Notes: a model not told the origin generated them from the letters alone. A DNA stretch of 64,000 nucleotides from JAEXZL01 sp049943125 (GCF_049943125.1 NZ_CP188040.1:3720001-3784000); one strand, 5' to 3'; shown: positions 26,619-36,396, counted from the first letter of the stretch. Translations and numbers: made by a program.

Positions 26619-27986
26619 ATGTTAGGTGGTGTTACTATCAAGATTAAATCAATATTAGCCATAGTGGCTTCTAATATAACTCAATTTCTTTCAAAACATC
26701 TTCTCAAGGGAGGCAGCAACTTTCCAGGTAAAATCGCCTTAAAGATTGATCCAAATATATTAGAATACATAGCAGATAATTACAAGGTTATCCTTATAAC
26801 TGGTACCAATGGAAAAACTACCACCACTAGCATGTTATCTAATGCTTTAAAGGAACAAGGCTTAAAGGTTATTACTAACGAAACAGGGGCTAATATGCTA
26901 CCAGGCATAGTATCTTGTTTTATAGCAAACTTTAGCTTCTTTAATCAAAAAGAAGAAAGATATGCAGTAATTGAGGTAGATGAAGCTAATGTTAAGTTCA
27001 TTACAGAAAAGCTAAAACCGAAAATTATTACTATAACCAATCTTTTTAGAGATCAACTAGATAGATATGGAGAGGTTTATACGACTTTAAACAAAATATT
27101 AGAGGGAGTAGTTAAGTCCCCTGAAAGCACCTTGGTTTTAAATGGAGATGAGTCTCTTTTAGGAAAGCTTCCTCTTAACAACAATATCCTATATTACGGT
27201 TTTAATACCTCTTCAAATCCTAACAAAGAGATTGATATAAATGCAGATGCAAAATTCTGCAAGGTTTGCAAATCACCCTATAAATATAACTTTATTACCT
27301 ATAATCATTTAGGAGACTTCTATTGTGATAGTTGTGGCTATAAACGCCCTGCTTTAAAATATCAGCTTGACTCAATAATGGAAATGACCTCTGAAAGCTC
27401 CTCCTTCACAATTAATGGTACTGTAATTAATTTAAACCAAGGAGGAGTATATAATATCTATAATGCATTATGTGCCTACTCCATTGGTAAGGAGCTTGGT
27501 TTGTCAGAAAAATCCCTTCAAGACTCCTTAGAAAAGCAAAACTCAAGCTTTGGAAGACAGGAAAATATATTAATAGGTGATAAAAAAGCAAAAATTATAC
27601 TAGTAAAAAACCCCGCTGGATATAATCAAGCAATTGATACTATTATGCTTGACGACAGTAAGGCATCCTTGGCTTTTTTACTAAATGACAATTATGCTGA
27701 TGGTACAGATATTTCCTGGATATGGGATGTTAATTTTGAAGCCTTTAGAGAAGTAAATTATGACGACATATTTATCGGTGGAGAAAGACTCTATGACATG
27801 GCTGTTAGGCTTAAAACAGCAGGACTAGATAAGGATAAATTTCTCTTATGTCAAGATTACGATAAGCTCACAGAGAGTCTTAAAAATGCCAAGGGAGATA
27901 TAATTTATGTTTTAGCAACCTATACCGCTATGATCAATTACAGAAAATATCTTTATTCCAAGGGCTTTATAAAGAAATTATGGTAA
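26619..27986 (+). CDS. murT: Lipid II isoglutaminyl synthase, MurT subunit
   Basis: 455 residues as written, Mur ligase-type ATPase that with GatD amidates the D-Glu alpha-carboxyl of lipid II. ATP loop GTNGKTTTTSML (about residue 61), a four-cysteine zinc ribbon (CKVC...CDSC, about 212-238), and the C-terminal MurT domain with DNYADGTDISWIWD holding the proposed catalytic aspartate. The start is uncertain: the ATG used has no ribosome site, whereas AGGTGG lies seven bases ahead of an in-frame ATC where homologous proteins would be expected to begin (IKIKSILAI). gatD follows after 12 bases. Confidence 0.92.
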   Translation: MLGGVTIKIKSILAIVASNITQFLSKHLLKGGSNFPGKIALKIDPNILEYIADNYKVILITGTNGKTTTTSMLSNALKEQGLKVITNETGANMLPGIVSCFIANFSFFNQKEERYAVIEVDEANVKFITEKLKPKIITITNLFRDQLDRYGEVYTTLNKILEGVVKSPESTLVLNGDESLLGKLPLNNNILYYGFNTSSNPNKEIDINADAKFCKVCKSPYKYNFITYNHLGDFYCDSCGYKRPALKYQLDSIMEMTSESSSFTINGTVINLNQGGVYNIYNALCAYSIGKELGLSEKSLQDSLEKQNSSFGRQENILIGDKKAKIILVKNPAGYNQAIDTIMLDDSKASLAFLLNDNYADGTDISWIWDVNFEAFREVNYDDIFIGGERLYDMAVRLKTAGLDKDKFLLCQDYDKLTESLKNAKGDIIYVLATYTAMINYRKYLYSKGFIKKLW

Positions 27987-27998
27987 GGAGGTTGTTAA

Positions 27999-28721
27999 AT
28001 GGAATTAAATATATGTCATCTTTATCCTGATTTATTAAACGTCTATGGAGACTTAGGAAACATACTTATACTAAAAAATCGCTGTGAAGAGAGAGGAATT
28101 AAGGTAAATATTCATAACCTTTCACTAGGAGAGCCTTTTCAAAAAGAACTGTATGATATAGTATTTTTCGGCGGTGGCCAGGATTATGAGCAATCCATTG
28201 TGGCAGAGGATTTATTTGGAGAAAAACAACAGGCCTTAAAGGAATACGTAGAAGAAGCCAAGGTGCTCTTAGCTATCTGTGGTGGTTATCAGCTTTTAGG
28301 TAATTCCTATATAACACCAGATGGAGAAAAGCTTAAGGGTTTAGAAATCCTCGACATCTACACTGAAGGTGGAGATAAAAGGTTCATCGGCAATACTGTG
28401 GTAGAAAATGAAGCTTTTAAGGAAACATATGTAGGCTTTGAAAACCACTCTGGCAGAACCTATATTGGTGAATTAGCGCCTTTAGGAAAAGTAGTAAAAG
28501 GCTATGGCAATAACGGATCCGATGGATATGAGGGCTGCATTTATAAAAACACCTACTGTTCCTATTTCCATGGATCTCTCCTTGCTAAGAATCCTGAACT
28601 AGCTGATAGATTGATAAAAAACGCATTGGAGAATAAGTATGGAGAAGTCAATTTAGAACCATTGGATGATGACTTTGAGATTAAAGCAAAAGAAACTATG
28701 ATTAATAGGTTGACAAAATAA
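27999..28721 (+). CDS. gatD: Lipid II isoglutaminyl synthase, GatD glutamine amidotransferase subunit
   Basis: 240 residues, class I glutamine amidotransferase of the CobB/CobQ type that supplies ammonia to MurT. The nucleophile is the Cys in AICGGYQLLG (about residue 94) and the catalytic His is in YFHGSLLAKNP (about 189). FFGGGQDYEQ is also typical. TAAGGAGG lies between the murT stop and this ATG, so the pair is one operon, ended by the next hairpin. The complex acts at the inner membrane face on lipid II. Confidence 0.95.
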   Translation: MELNICHLYPDLLNVYGDLGNILILKNRCEERGIKVNIHNLSLGEPFQKELYDIVFFGGGQDYEQSIVAEDLFGEKQQALKEYVEEAKVLLAICGGYQLLGNSYITPDGEKLKGLEILDIYTEGGDKRFIGNTVVENEAFKETYVGFENHSGRTYIGELAPLGKVVKGYGNNGSDGYEGCIYKNTYCSYFHGSLLAKNPELADRLIKNALENKYGEVNLEPLDDDFEIKAKETMINRLTK

Positions 28722-28752
28722 AACCGGACATTAAGCCCGGTTTTACTTTTTT
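28720..28752. terminator. Bidirectional terminator, gatD / mscS
   Basis: An 8-bp AAAACCGG/CCGGTTTT stem with a 9-nt loop and a T-rich tract, overlapping the gatD stop region. Confidence 0.75.
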
Positions 28753-28759
28753 CCCTTTA

Positions 28760-29590
28760 TTACACCTGAGAGGATTTATTTCTAGCCAAATGTACATCAA
28801 GCTGTGGGAGCGGGATTTCTATTGAGTTCTTATCAAAGACTCTCTTAACTTCTTCTTTTAATTCATATATTAAAGGCCAGTAATTCTCATTTAATGTCCA
28901 TACTTTCAATATATATATCATTGCATTATTACCATAAGTAGATACACCTACAAAAGGTGGCTCTGGTTCCATTAGTATTAATGAATTTTTCTCTATAGCC
29001 TTATATAGTATTTCCTTTACCTTATCTATACTTTCCTTATAGCCCACAGAAAATTCTAAATCTACTCTGCGCAGGGCTTCACTACTGTAATTTGTTACTG
29101 TGCCATTGGAAATACTTCCATTAGGGATTACTACTAATTTATTATCTATAGTTAATAGCTGGGTATATAAAATTGTTATGGACTTTACCGTTCCGGCAAA
29201 ATTAGTATATTCGATGTAATCACCAACCTTAAAAGGCCTAAAAAGAAGTATCATAAGTCCTCCAGCAAGGTTACTGAGGCTTCCCTGTAAGGAAAGTCCT
29301 ATGGCAAGCCCAGCGGAGCCGATTAATGCAACTACATTGGTCATGGGCACACCTAAAACAGCAGCTGCTGTTAGGATTATTACTATCTTTAATATTATTG
29401 AAATAAAACTTACTATAAAGGTCTGTACGCTTAAATCAATCCTCCTAAAGCCCTTCCCTCTTTGAATTATTTCAATAAGACGCTTTACTAATTTGAAACC
29501 TAAAATCACTATAAATAATGCTGTTATTAAGGTTACTCCTGCGGTCAATGCAAAATCAATTAGTGTATTTATTATTCTATCCATTACCAT
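28760..29590 (-). CDS. MscS-family small-conductance mechanosensitive channel
   Basis: 276 residues. Three N-terminal membrane helices; the third, pore-lining one carries the Gly/Ala-rich LIGSAGLAIGLSLQGSLSN (about residues 88-106), followed by RPFKVGDYIE and VVIPNGSISN typical of the MscS beta domain. The C-terminus is the cytoplasmic vestibule. It should release solutes on hypo-osmotic shock. Two ATGs six bases apart are possible; GGGAGAGG precedes both. Single gene. Confidence 0.92.
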   Translation of the reverse strand: MVMDRIINTLIDFALTAGVTLITALFIVILGFKLVKRLIEIIQRGKGFRRIDLSVQTFIVSFISIILKIVIILTAAAVLGVPMTNVVALIGSAGLAIGLSLQGSLSNLAGGLMILLFRPFKVGDYIEYTNFAGTVKSITILYTQLLTIDNKLVVIPNGSISNGTVTNYSSEALRRVDLEFSVGYKESIDKVKEILYKAIEKNSLILMEPEPPFVGVSTYGNNAMIYILKVWTLNENYWPLIYELKEEVKRVFDKNSIEIPLPQLDVHLARNKSSQV

Positions 29591-29676
29591 TGTCCTCTCC
29601 CTGTAGTCACTTTATAAAGCTCTTTATAAATTATCTTAGGAGTAAAATTACATAAAAATCCTGTAGCTGAAAACTA

Positions 29677-30288
29677 CTATACTTTGCTTTTAAAGGTATC
29701 CACAAAGGCCTTAGTTATCATTGCAGTAAAGCCCCAAATATTTGTTTCATTATAGGTGTAAAAATGCTGAAGCAATTTACCCTTTGTAAAATTATAGGTC
29801 TTGCCGCCGGCGATCCGGTGATAGGGAAAATCCTCTGTAATTTGAGGCACTATAGCCACTTCATGGAGCAATGGTTCATTTTCCATGAAAAATCTTAAAG
29901 GAATTCTGATAATACTATGTACCTCCGCAGGATTAGGGTTAAGATCATTGTTTTTCAATACACCTACGAAGGGGTACATAATTGAACCATAGGGGCTAAC
30001 AAGATAATCCATCTCTCCTAGGACTTCTATTTCTTCAGGAGCTATACCCAATTCTTCAGAGGTTTCTCTTATGGCTGCTTCCTTAGGGCTTTCTCCTTCT
30101 TCAATCCTTCCTCCAGGGAAACATATATCTCCAGGCTGACTCCTTAAGGTAAGTGCCCTCTTTTCAAAAATAATACACTCTTCTCCTTCATGCTCTCCAA
30201 TGAGTATCATAACAGCAGCTCTTTTATATTTTCCAATTAAATTTCCTTTTCTATTCAGAAAAATATTCCGTATATTCTTCAAGTACAA
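29677..30288 (-). CDS. Nudix hydrolase, CoA-pyrophosphatase type
   Basis: About 203 residues. The Nudix box GRIEEGESPKEAAIRETSEELGI is complete (written here only as its pattern GX5EX7REUXEEXGU), and the preceding LRSQPGDICFPGG is the extra signature of the CoA-diphosphatase subfamily (NudL-like), so CoA or its derivatives are the likely substrate. A late TVP-like IVPQITEDFPYH region is consistent. The start was placed at a TTG eight bases after GAGG; a GTG nine bases earlier overlaps that site. Confidence 0.85.
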   Translation of the reverse strand: MYLKNIRNIFLNRKGNLIGKYKRAAVMILIGEHEGEECIIFEKRALTLRSQPGDICFPGGRIEEGESPKEAAIRETSEELGIAPEEIEVLGEMDYLVSPYGSIMYPFVGVLKNNDLNPNPAEVHSIIRIPLRFFMENEPLLHEVAIVPQITEDFPYHRIAGGKTYNFTKGKLLQHFYTYNETNIWGFTAMITKAFVDTFKSKV

Positions 30289-30436
30289 ATCAATCACCTC
30301 AAGGGTATTATACTATTGTTTTCCATAATCATAAAGCTAACATTTTATGTCCTTAAGGTTGTGCTTAAGGTATAATTTTGTTATACTAGCTTTGTTAATT
30401 ATAAAAACTTACCTGATAGAATATGGAGAGATCGAA

Positions 30437-31720
30437 GTGAAATTAAAAAGAATAATTAGTATACTAGCAGTTACTTTATCAATAAATTTAATCAGCCCTT
30501 TATTTAGCGCGAAGGCAAGTGCAGCAGAGGTTCCGCCGGAAATAATCGGTGATTTTGCAATTACAATAGATGCTGACACTGGAGAGGTTATTTACGCTAA
30601 AGCAGCAGATGAAAAATCCTACCCTGCCAGCATAAGTAAGCTTATGACAGCAATTCTTCTGGCAGAAAATAAACAGAAGACAGACATATTACCATTTACT
30701 GAAACAGCTCTATCTCAACCGGCTTATTCATTATATAGTAGCTTCGGTCCTATAAACCTAGGCACAACAATGACAGCTGATGATGTAATGAAGGCACTGC
30801 TATTATTTTCTGGAAATGATATTGCTTATGTAATATCCGATGCCCTAGCAAATAGCACAGAGGAATTTGCTAATCTAATGAATAGCAGATTTAAGGATTG
30901 GGGACTTACAAATACACATTTCACCAATCCCAACGGCCTTCATGATCCTGACCATTATACAACACCTTATGAATTAGCACTTATTACCCAGAAGGCTTAT
31001 GAAAATCAGTGGGTTCGTGAAGTTATGGCTTTAGAAGAAGACACAATTACCACCTCAAATAATTTACCTATAAAGATTGAAAATCGCAACAAAAATGTAG
31101 GAAAAAATGGTGCAATTGGTGGTAAAACCGGCTATACCGACCCTGCTGGAAGATGCTTAGCAGCAATCTATGAAAGAGATGATAGAACTATTATAGGTGT
31201 TGTAATGAGATCAGCCTATGATGCTCAGGATATCAGCGTATTTAATGATATGAATGCCATAATCGATTATAGCTTTAATGCTGAAAAGACCACTACTCAA
31301 AAAGCAAATGATATAGTAGGTAATTATGAGCTAACCTATAAAGCCTTTAAATTCTTCGGTCCTGAAAAAACTGTATCTGTCCCAATGACCTTAAGGGAAG
31401 ATGTTACTTTATATGATAATGAAATCAATAAAGCAGAAGCTTCAGGAACCATTTCTGTTTCTGCTAAGGATGCTTGGGAACTAGCCAAGAACCCTGAAGG
31501 TACCTATAAGGTTAGTGTAAGAAATAACTCCAAAAATTATACCTTAAATGCAGATATAAGCACCTCTGATTTAATAAAGGAGAACATAGTCCTTTATGCA
31601 GTAGCTGCTGTAATTATACTTTTGGCATTAGTTCTGCTTTTCGTTATCATAAAACTTATTGCCAAAGGCCCTAAAGGCTCCAGAGGCTATAGAAGATCAA
31701 GGAGAAGAAGCAGATACTAA
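30437..31720 (+). CDS. D-alanyl-D-alanine carboxypeptidase (DacF/PBP5 type)
   Basis: 427 residues, low-molecular-weight PBP that trims the terminal D-Ala from peptidoglycan stems. Signal peptide ends near SAKASA (residues about 26-31). Active-site motifs: SISK (nucleophile Ser), SGN and GGKTGYT. After the S11 peptidase domain and a beta-rich PBP5-C-like domain there is a C-terminal membrane helix and a very basic tail (RRSRRRSRY), so the enzyme is anchored at both design ends of the family. GTG start behind GGAGAG; a longer ATG form lacks a site. Monocistronic. Confidence 0.93.
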   Translation: MKLKRIISILAVTLSINLISPLFSAKASAAEVPPEIIGDFAITIDADTGEVIYAKAADEKSYPASISKLMTAILLAENKQKTDILPFTETALSQPAYSLYSSFGPINLGTTMTADDVMKALLLFSGNDIAYVISDALANSTEEFANLMNSRFKDWGLTNTHFTNPNGLHDPDHYTTPYELALITQKAYENQWVREVMALEEDTITTSNNLPIKIENRNKNVGKNGAIGGKTGYTDPAGRCLAAIYERDDRTIIGVVMRSAYDAQDISVFNDMNAIIDYSFNAEKTTTQKANDIVGNYELTYKAFKFFGPEKTVSVPMTLREDVTLYDNEINKAEASGTISVSAKDAWELAKNPEGTYKVSVRNNSKNYTLNADISTSDLIKENIVLYAVAAVIILLALVLLFVIIKLIAKGPKGSRGYRRSRRRSRY

Positions 31721-31772
31721 AAAATAAGAATAATTTTTAAAGAACCTTTTTAAATGTATATAGAATTTTTAT

Positions 31773-31803
31773 TAAGCCTGGTATCACATAGATATCAGGC
31801 TTA
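31773..31803. terminator. Possible terminator between convergent genes
   Basis: A 13-bp stem (31773-31785 with 31791-31803, one G-U type pair) and 5-nt loop lies between the carboxypeptidase and deacetylase genes. T tracts are weak on both sides. Confidence 0.45.
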
Positions 31804-31845
31804 TTATGTTAAATAATACATATGTTCATGATTAATCCTTTAACT

Positions 31846-32646
31846 CTAATTATGATTGTTACAGCTAATAGGTATATCAGAAAGACGTACAAATACAATT
31901 CCTTTATCCTGTAATGTCCTAATTTTATTTTTCAGGGCCTGCACTGTTGTTTTCCCTCCAGCAGGTCCCACATGACCAATAACAATGGCATAGCCTTCCT
32001 TTAAAGCTTTATCTCCTGCGGCTTCCAGCTGCTTTTCTATGTATGGAATATTATTATTATGGTCTAAAAACAAATCTCTTTTATAATATTTTATTCCCTC
32101 TTCACTGCATATTCTTTCAGCTACCTTAGCATCTGTAGTTTTACTATCCAAAAAGGATAACCTTTTTTCCTTAACAATTTTAAGAACAGCAGATACTACT
32201 CTTTCATCCTTCATGGCTTTTGATCCTGTATGATTATTAATTCCTGTTGCATATTTAATGTTATCCAGACCCTCCATAACCCTATTTTCTATTTCTTCTG
32301 TGGATAGGTTCACAGTAATACCCTTAGGACCAAGCCAACTAGCCTTCCCTATTTCAGGCTCCATAGGAAGATGAAGTATAACCTCATGTCCTTTATCAAT
32401 TGCCGCTGCTGCATCTTTTGCAGAGGTTTCTAAAAAAGGCATTACTGCTGCGGTTACAGGTATTCCTAGGTTTAGCATATCCTCAGTACCCTCGCTCCTA
32501 TTGCCAAAATCATCTATGACCACAGCTATATAACCTTTAGCTTCATCTTTAATCACTGGTGAAGCAACTATATTTTTCCCTATGGTTATAGAAATTATTA
32601 GTGCGCTAATAAAAGCTGTTAGTTGAACATTCTTATTTTTTATCAT
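31846..32646 (-). CDS. Divergent polysaccharide deacetylase family protein (YibQ type)
   Basis: 266 residues, with an N-terminal signal/anchor segment (residues about 8-28). The domain matches the divergent deacetylase family: IAVVIDDFGN (about 41), VILHLPMEP (about 93), NNHTGSKAM (about 138) and a C-terminal VIGHVGPAG. It probably acts on cell-surface polysaccharide outside the membrane; the true substrate of this family is not settled. GGGGAG precedes the ATG. Divergent from the ABC importer genes. Confidence 0.85.
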   Translation of the reverse strand: MIKNKNVQLTAFISALIISITIGKNIVASPVIKDEAKGYIAVVIDDFGNRSEGTEDMLNLGIPVTAAVMPFLETSAKDAAAAIDKGHEVILHLPMEPEIGKASWLGPKGITVNLSTEEIENRVMEGLDNIKYATGINNHTGSKAMKDERVVSAVLKIVKEKRLSFLDSKTTDAKVAERICSEEGIKYYKRDLFLDHNNNIPYIEKQLEAAGDKALKEGYAIVIGHVGPAGGKTTVQALKNKIRTLQDKGIVFVRLSDIPISCNNHN

Positions 32647-32756
32647 TATAGTTCTCCCCTTAAATATTTATTACTTATAGATTTAAACAATAATAATTAG
32701 CAATAACTATGAAGCAACATATTATAACATTGAAAGTATTTATTAGGAGGTTAGTA

Positions 32757-33797
32757 ATGAAAAAACTAATTAAAAATCTAGCTGGTGTTACTTTATTAGT
32801 ATTGTTATTTTCTACTTTAATATCCTGTAAAAAAGTGGATACACCACCTAAGGATGGAGATAAAGAAATTGTGAAAATAGAGCTAAATGAAGTAACTAGA
32901 TCTATTTTTTATGCTCCTCTTTATGCGGCAGTTACTAATGGCTACTTTAAGGAAGAAGGATTAGAGCTAGAGATTACAACTGGCCAGGGAGCCGACAAAA
33001 CTATGCAGCAGCTACTTAGTGGTAGCGTTCAGATTGGATTCTCAGGTCCTGAACAGGTTATTTATATATACAATCAGGGGCGAGAGGATTACCCAGTTGT
33101 TTTTGCACAGTTAACTCAAAAGGATGGCTCCTTTCTGGTTAGCAGAACTGAAGAAAAAGATTTCTCTTGGGAAGGTTTAAAAGGTAAAACAGTAGTTGGT
33201 GGACGTCCTGGTGGTATGCCAGAAATGGCTCTGGAGTATGTGCTAAAAAATCATGGCATAGATATAAAAAGTGATTTAAATCTCATCACTAATATCGCTT
33301 TTAATGCTACTGCCGGCGCCTTCAAGGGTGGAACCGGTGATTATGTTGCCTTATTTGAACCTTCTGCCAGTGCTTTAGAAAAGGAAAACTCAGGACACAT
33401 TGTAGCCTCTATAGGAAAGTCTGCAGGTACTCTTCCCTACACCTGCTTTTACGCCACAAAATCCTATATGAAGGATAATCCCGAAATAATAGAAAGCTTT
33501 ACCAGAGCAATATATAAGGGACAGCAATGGGTTAATAGCACCGCAAATGAAGATATAGCTAAGGCGATTATTGATTTCTTCCCTGGTACCGATGAAGCTA
33601 CAATAATTAAAGTTATAGCTAACTATAAAGAAATAGACGCTTACTCACAAACTCCTTATGTGAAGGAGGAAGACATGACCAGATTGATGGATATAATCCA
33701 ATCCTATGATTCTCAGCTTATACCTAAACGTCCACCTATAATGGATATTGTAGATAATAGCTTTGCAGAAAAAGTCCTTCAAAAGGAATTAAAGTAA
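32757..33797 (+). CDS. ABC transporter substrate-binding lipoprotein (SsuA/ThiY/NMT1-like)
   Basis: 346 residues. A lipobox STLISC puts it on the outer face of the membrane. The rest is a type II periplasmic-binding fold of the NMT1/SsuA group: SIFYAPLYAAVTNGYFKEEGL, QLLSGSVQIGFSGPE and GRPGGMPEMALEY. Family ligands are thiamine precursors, sulfonates, nitrate or similar; no riboswitch or neighbouring enzyme shows which. AGGAGG lies ahead of the ATG. First gene of a three-gene importer operon. Confidence 0.9.
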   Translation: MKKLIKNLAGVTLLVLLFSTLISCKKVDTPPKDGDKEIVKIELNEVTRSIFYAPLYAAVTNGYFKEEGLELEITTGQGADKTMQQLLSGSVQIGFSGPEQVIYIYNQGREDYPVVFAQLTQKDGSFLVSRTEEKDFSWEGLKGKTVVGGRPGGMPEMALEYVLKNHGIDIKSDLNLITNIAFNATAGAFKGGTGDYVALFEPSASALEKENSGHIVASIGKSAGTLPYTCFYATKSYMKDNPEIIESFTRAIYKGQQWVNSTANEDIAKAIIDFFPGTDEATIIKVIANYKEIDAYSQTPYVKEEDMTRLMDIIQSYDSQLIPKRPPIMDIVDNSFAEKVLQKELK

Positions 33798-33810
33798 CAG
33801 CTATAATTTC

Positions 33811-33836
33811 AAGCTTCAGTATGATTACTGGAGCTT
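33811..33836 (+). other. Intercistronic hairpin after the binding-protein gene
   Basis: An 11-bp stem (33811-33821 with 33826-33836, one G-U) with a TGAT loop and no T run, between the binding-protein and ATPase genes. Such hairpins often protect the upstream message so that binding protein is made in excess. Confidence 0.5.
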
Positions 33837-33861
33837 GGTACTTTATAAAAGGGGTGAGAAA

Positions 33862-34641
33862 ATGAGTTTCCTAGAAATTAAAGATGTTTTTATGAACTAT
33901 CATTCAATAGAGGGAGAAACAACAGTACTAGATAATATCAACCTTAAAATTGAGGAAGGAGAATTTATCACTATAATCGGCCCCTCCGGCTGCGGAAAAT
34001 CTACTTTATTAAATATTGTTGCTGGACTTATAGCCCCTTCACGAGGGGAAGTGCTATTTGAAGGGGAAAAAATGTCCTCAAACCTAGATCAAATAGGCTA
34101 CATGTTTCAAAAGGATCATCTATTCCCTTGGCTTAATCTATGGGAAAATGTTATCCTAGGGTTAAAAATTAAAGGAGAATATAATCATGAAAAAAAAAGT
34201 TTCATCGAAGATATGCTCACTTCTTACGGTCTCTCTGACTTCAAAAACTATTATCCCAATGAATTATCTGGAGGAATGAGACAGAGAGTTGCCTTGATAA
34301 GAACTCTTGCCTTATCTCCAAGAATACTATTATTAGATGAGCCTTTCTCTGCTTTAGACTCTCAAACAAGGCTTATGGTATGTGATGAAATTTATCAAAT
34401 TATAAAAAAAGCTGGTAAGACCGTTGTAATGGTTACCCACGATATATCAGAAGCAGTATCTACTTCATCTAGACTAGTTGTTATGAGCAAAAGACCTTCT
34501 ACTATTAAAAGTATTTTCTCCTTAGACTTTGATAGTAACTATAAAACTCCTCTATCAAGAAGAGAGGCACAGGAGTTCCGTGTTTATTACAATAAAATAT
34601 GGAAGGAGATAGATGTTGTTGAAGAACTTAAAAATAAGTGA
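33862..34641 (+). CDS. ABC transporter ATP-binding protein (SsuB/ThiZ/TauB-like)
   Basis: 259 residues. Walker A GPSGCGKST (about residue 41), Q-loop MFQKDHLFPW, signature LSGGMRQR (about 135), Walker B ILLLDEPFSALD and H-loop VTHDISEA. It powers import together with the binding protein upstream and the permease downstream. GGGGTGA precedes the ATG. The C-terminus overlaps the permease start by 29 bases, indicating coupled translation. Confidence 0.93.
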   Translation: MSFLEIKDVFMNYHSIEGETTVLDNINLKIEEGEFITIIGPSGCGKSTLLNIVAGLIAPSRGEVLFEGEKMSSNLDQIGYMFQKDHLFPWLNLWENVILGLKIKGEYNHEKKSFIEDMLTSYGLSDFKNYYPNELSGGMRQRVALIRTLALSPRILLLDEPFSALDSQTRLMVCDEIYQIIKKAGKTVVMVTHDISEAVSTSSRLVVMSKRPSTIKSIFSLDFDSNYKTPLSRREAQEFRVYYNKIWKEIDVVEELKNK

Positions 34642-35422
34642 TGAGCATCAAGCTTATCTTAAGAAAACAAAAAAAAATCAATTTATGCTTACCTTTACTA
34701 GAGTGTCTATATTAGCGTTTTTAATCCTTCTTTGGGAGCTTGCTGCTGTATGGGGTTGGATTGATCCCTTCCTCACCAGCTCCCCTTCAAGAATAGTTAA
34801 ATCATTAATCACTTTTTATAAGGAAGGTATTCTTTTCAAGCACATTGCAATTACCTGCTTTGAAACTATTGTTGGCTTTGTTTTAGGTACAGTAGTAGGA
34901 ACAATAATAGCTATGATATTATGGTGGTCCGACTTTATTTCTAAAGTCTTCGATCCTTATCTTGTAGTATTAAATGCACTTCCTAAGGTAGCTCTAGGTC
35001 CTATCATCATCTTCTGGGCTGGGAATGGAATGGCTTCTATAATCGTCATGGCACTGCTTATATCTACTATTGTAACAATAATTAGTGTGCTTTCTGGTTT
35101 TAAGAGCGTTGATGAAGATAAAATAAAGCTCTTAAAAACCTTTGGTGCTAGTAAGCTACAGATTCTTAAGCACTTAATCTTTCCAGCCTCAGTTCCAACC
35201 TTCATATCAGCCTTAAAGATAAATGTTGGTCTATCCTGGGTAGGAGTAATTATGGGAGAATTTTTAGTAGCTAAGGATGGCCTGGGATTTTTAATAGTAT
35301 ATGGAGGTCAAATTGCCCAGCTAGATATGGTAATGATGTCAATTATAATTTTGTCTATCCTTGCCTTTTTAATGTATATAGCAGTTGCAGCTTATGAAAA
35401 GAGAATAATAAGAAAGTACTAA
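34613..35422 (+). CDS. ABC transporter permease (SsuC/ThiX-like)
   Basis: 269 residues, six or so membrane helices. The coupling EAA-like loop is FGASKLQILKHLIFPASVP (about residues 181-199), which docks on the ATPase. The N-terminal SPSRIVKSL and LNALPKVALGP are typical of the nitrate/sulfonate/taurine permease family. The start overlaps the ATPase gene; AGGAG four bases upstream. A TTG three bases on is also possible. It ends the operon without a clear terminator. Confidence 0.92.
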   Translation: MLLKNLKISDEHQAYLKKTKKNQFMLTFTRVSILAFLILLWELAAVWGWIDPFLTSSPSRIVKSLITFYKEGILFKHIAITCFETIVGFVLGTVVGTIIAMILWWSDFISKVFDPYLVVLNALPKVALGPIIIFWAGNGMASIIVMALLISTIVTIISVLSGFKSVDEDKIKLLKTFGASKLQILKHLIFPASVPTFISALKINVGLSWVGVIMGEFLVAKDGLGFLIVYGGQIAQLDMVMMSIIILSILAFLMYIAVAAYEKRIIRKY

Positions 35423-35485
35423 AATATTTAATTATATATTTTTTCATAGTATAATTAATGTAAATTACTATTTTGGAGGGAACAA

Positions 35486-36313
35486 ATGAAAAACAACCCA
35501 AAACTTCTTATTACTCTGCTTGTTATAGCTATACTGTTATTCATCACCTTTAATACCAATCCATTTTTAGGGATAGCGCTGATCCTTTTATTTGTTCTAT
35601 ATAAACTATATAATTCCAGAAGCTTTATATATGCTTTAATTGGTAATGGACATTTTTCAAAAGGAAATAAGGAACAAGCTCTACACTGGTTTCAGCGAGC
35701 TTCCAGCCTAAAGTCCTCATCTCCAAGAGTTATTACTAGCTACGGTTATCTTTTACTTAAGGAGAAGGAAGTAGAAAAATCTAAAGAAATATTAGAAGCT
35801 CTGCAAAGGAGAGAAGCACTAAATCTGCAGGAAAGGTCTCAGTTAAAAATGACTCTTGCTCTGGTATACTGGAAGGAAGGTAATATAGCGCTTGCAGTAA
35901 GCACTCTTGAAGAGGTTTTTCAGGAATTCAAAAATTCAACTTTATACGAGAGCCTAGGTTACCTTCTTATAGTTCAAGGAGATTTAGATAAAGCCCTTTC
36001 TTTTAATAATGAAGCCCTAGAATATAACGAAAGCAGCACAATAATAAAGGACAATCTTGCACAGACCTATTATCACAGGAATGAGCTTGAAAAGGCTGAA
36101 GATATATACTCAAAGCTTATACCTGAGAACCCAACCTTTGCTGAGCCTTATTATTATTACGGCTTAATACTGAAGGAAAAAGGCAGCATAGATAAAGCCT
36201 TAGAAATGTTAAAAACCGCAGCATCTTTTAAGGAAAGTTTTCTTACAGATTTAACCAAAGAAGAAATTCAAAATCAAATAGAAATCATAGAAAAAAGCAA
36301 GGCTGTTGTTTAG
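35486..36313 (+). CDS. TPR-repeat membrane protein
   Basis: 275 residues. Two closely spaced membrane helices at the N-terminus (about residues 8-42), then tetratricopeptide-like repeats: visible units include HFSKGNKEQALHWFQRAS, LIVQGDLDKALSFNNEAL, YYHRNELEKAEDIYSKLI and LILKEKGSIDKALEMLKTA. The repeats probably face the cytoplasm and scaffold protein contacts; the partner is unknown. GGAGG precedes the ATG. Single gene ahead of lrgAB. Confidence 0.8.
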   Translation: MKNNPKLLITLLVIAILLFITFNTNPFLGIALILLFVLYKLYNSRSFIYALIGNGHFSKGNKEQALHWFQRASSLKSSSPRVITSYGYLLLKEKEVEKSKEILEALQRREALNLQERSQLKMTLALVYWKEGNIALAVSTLEEVFQEFKNSTLYESLGYLLIVQGDLDKALSFNNEALEYNESSTIIKDNLAQTYYHRNELEKAEDIYSKLIPENPTFAEPYYYYGLILKEKGSIDKALEMLKTAASFKESFLTDLTKEEIQNQIEIIEKSKAVV

Positions 36314-36396
36314 GCCTTTCTTTCTTTTGAAGGAAAATAATTATATTTTTCTAATATAGTGAAAAAATATAATAATTAACTATAAAGGAGAATGAA

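Noticed and set aside
32650..32757. TPP or other riboswitch ahead of the ABC importer genes
   Set aside because: The leader is only about 100 bases and shows none of the conserved cores.
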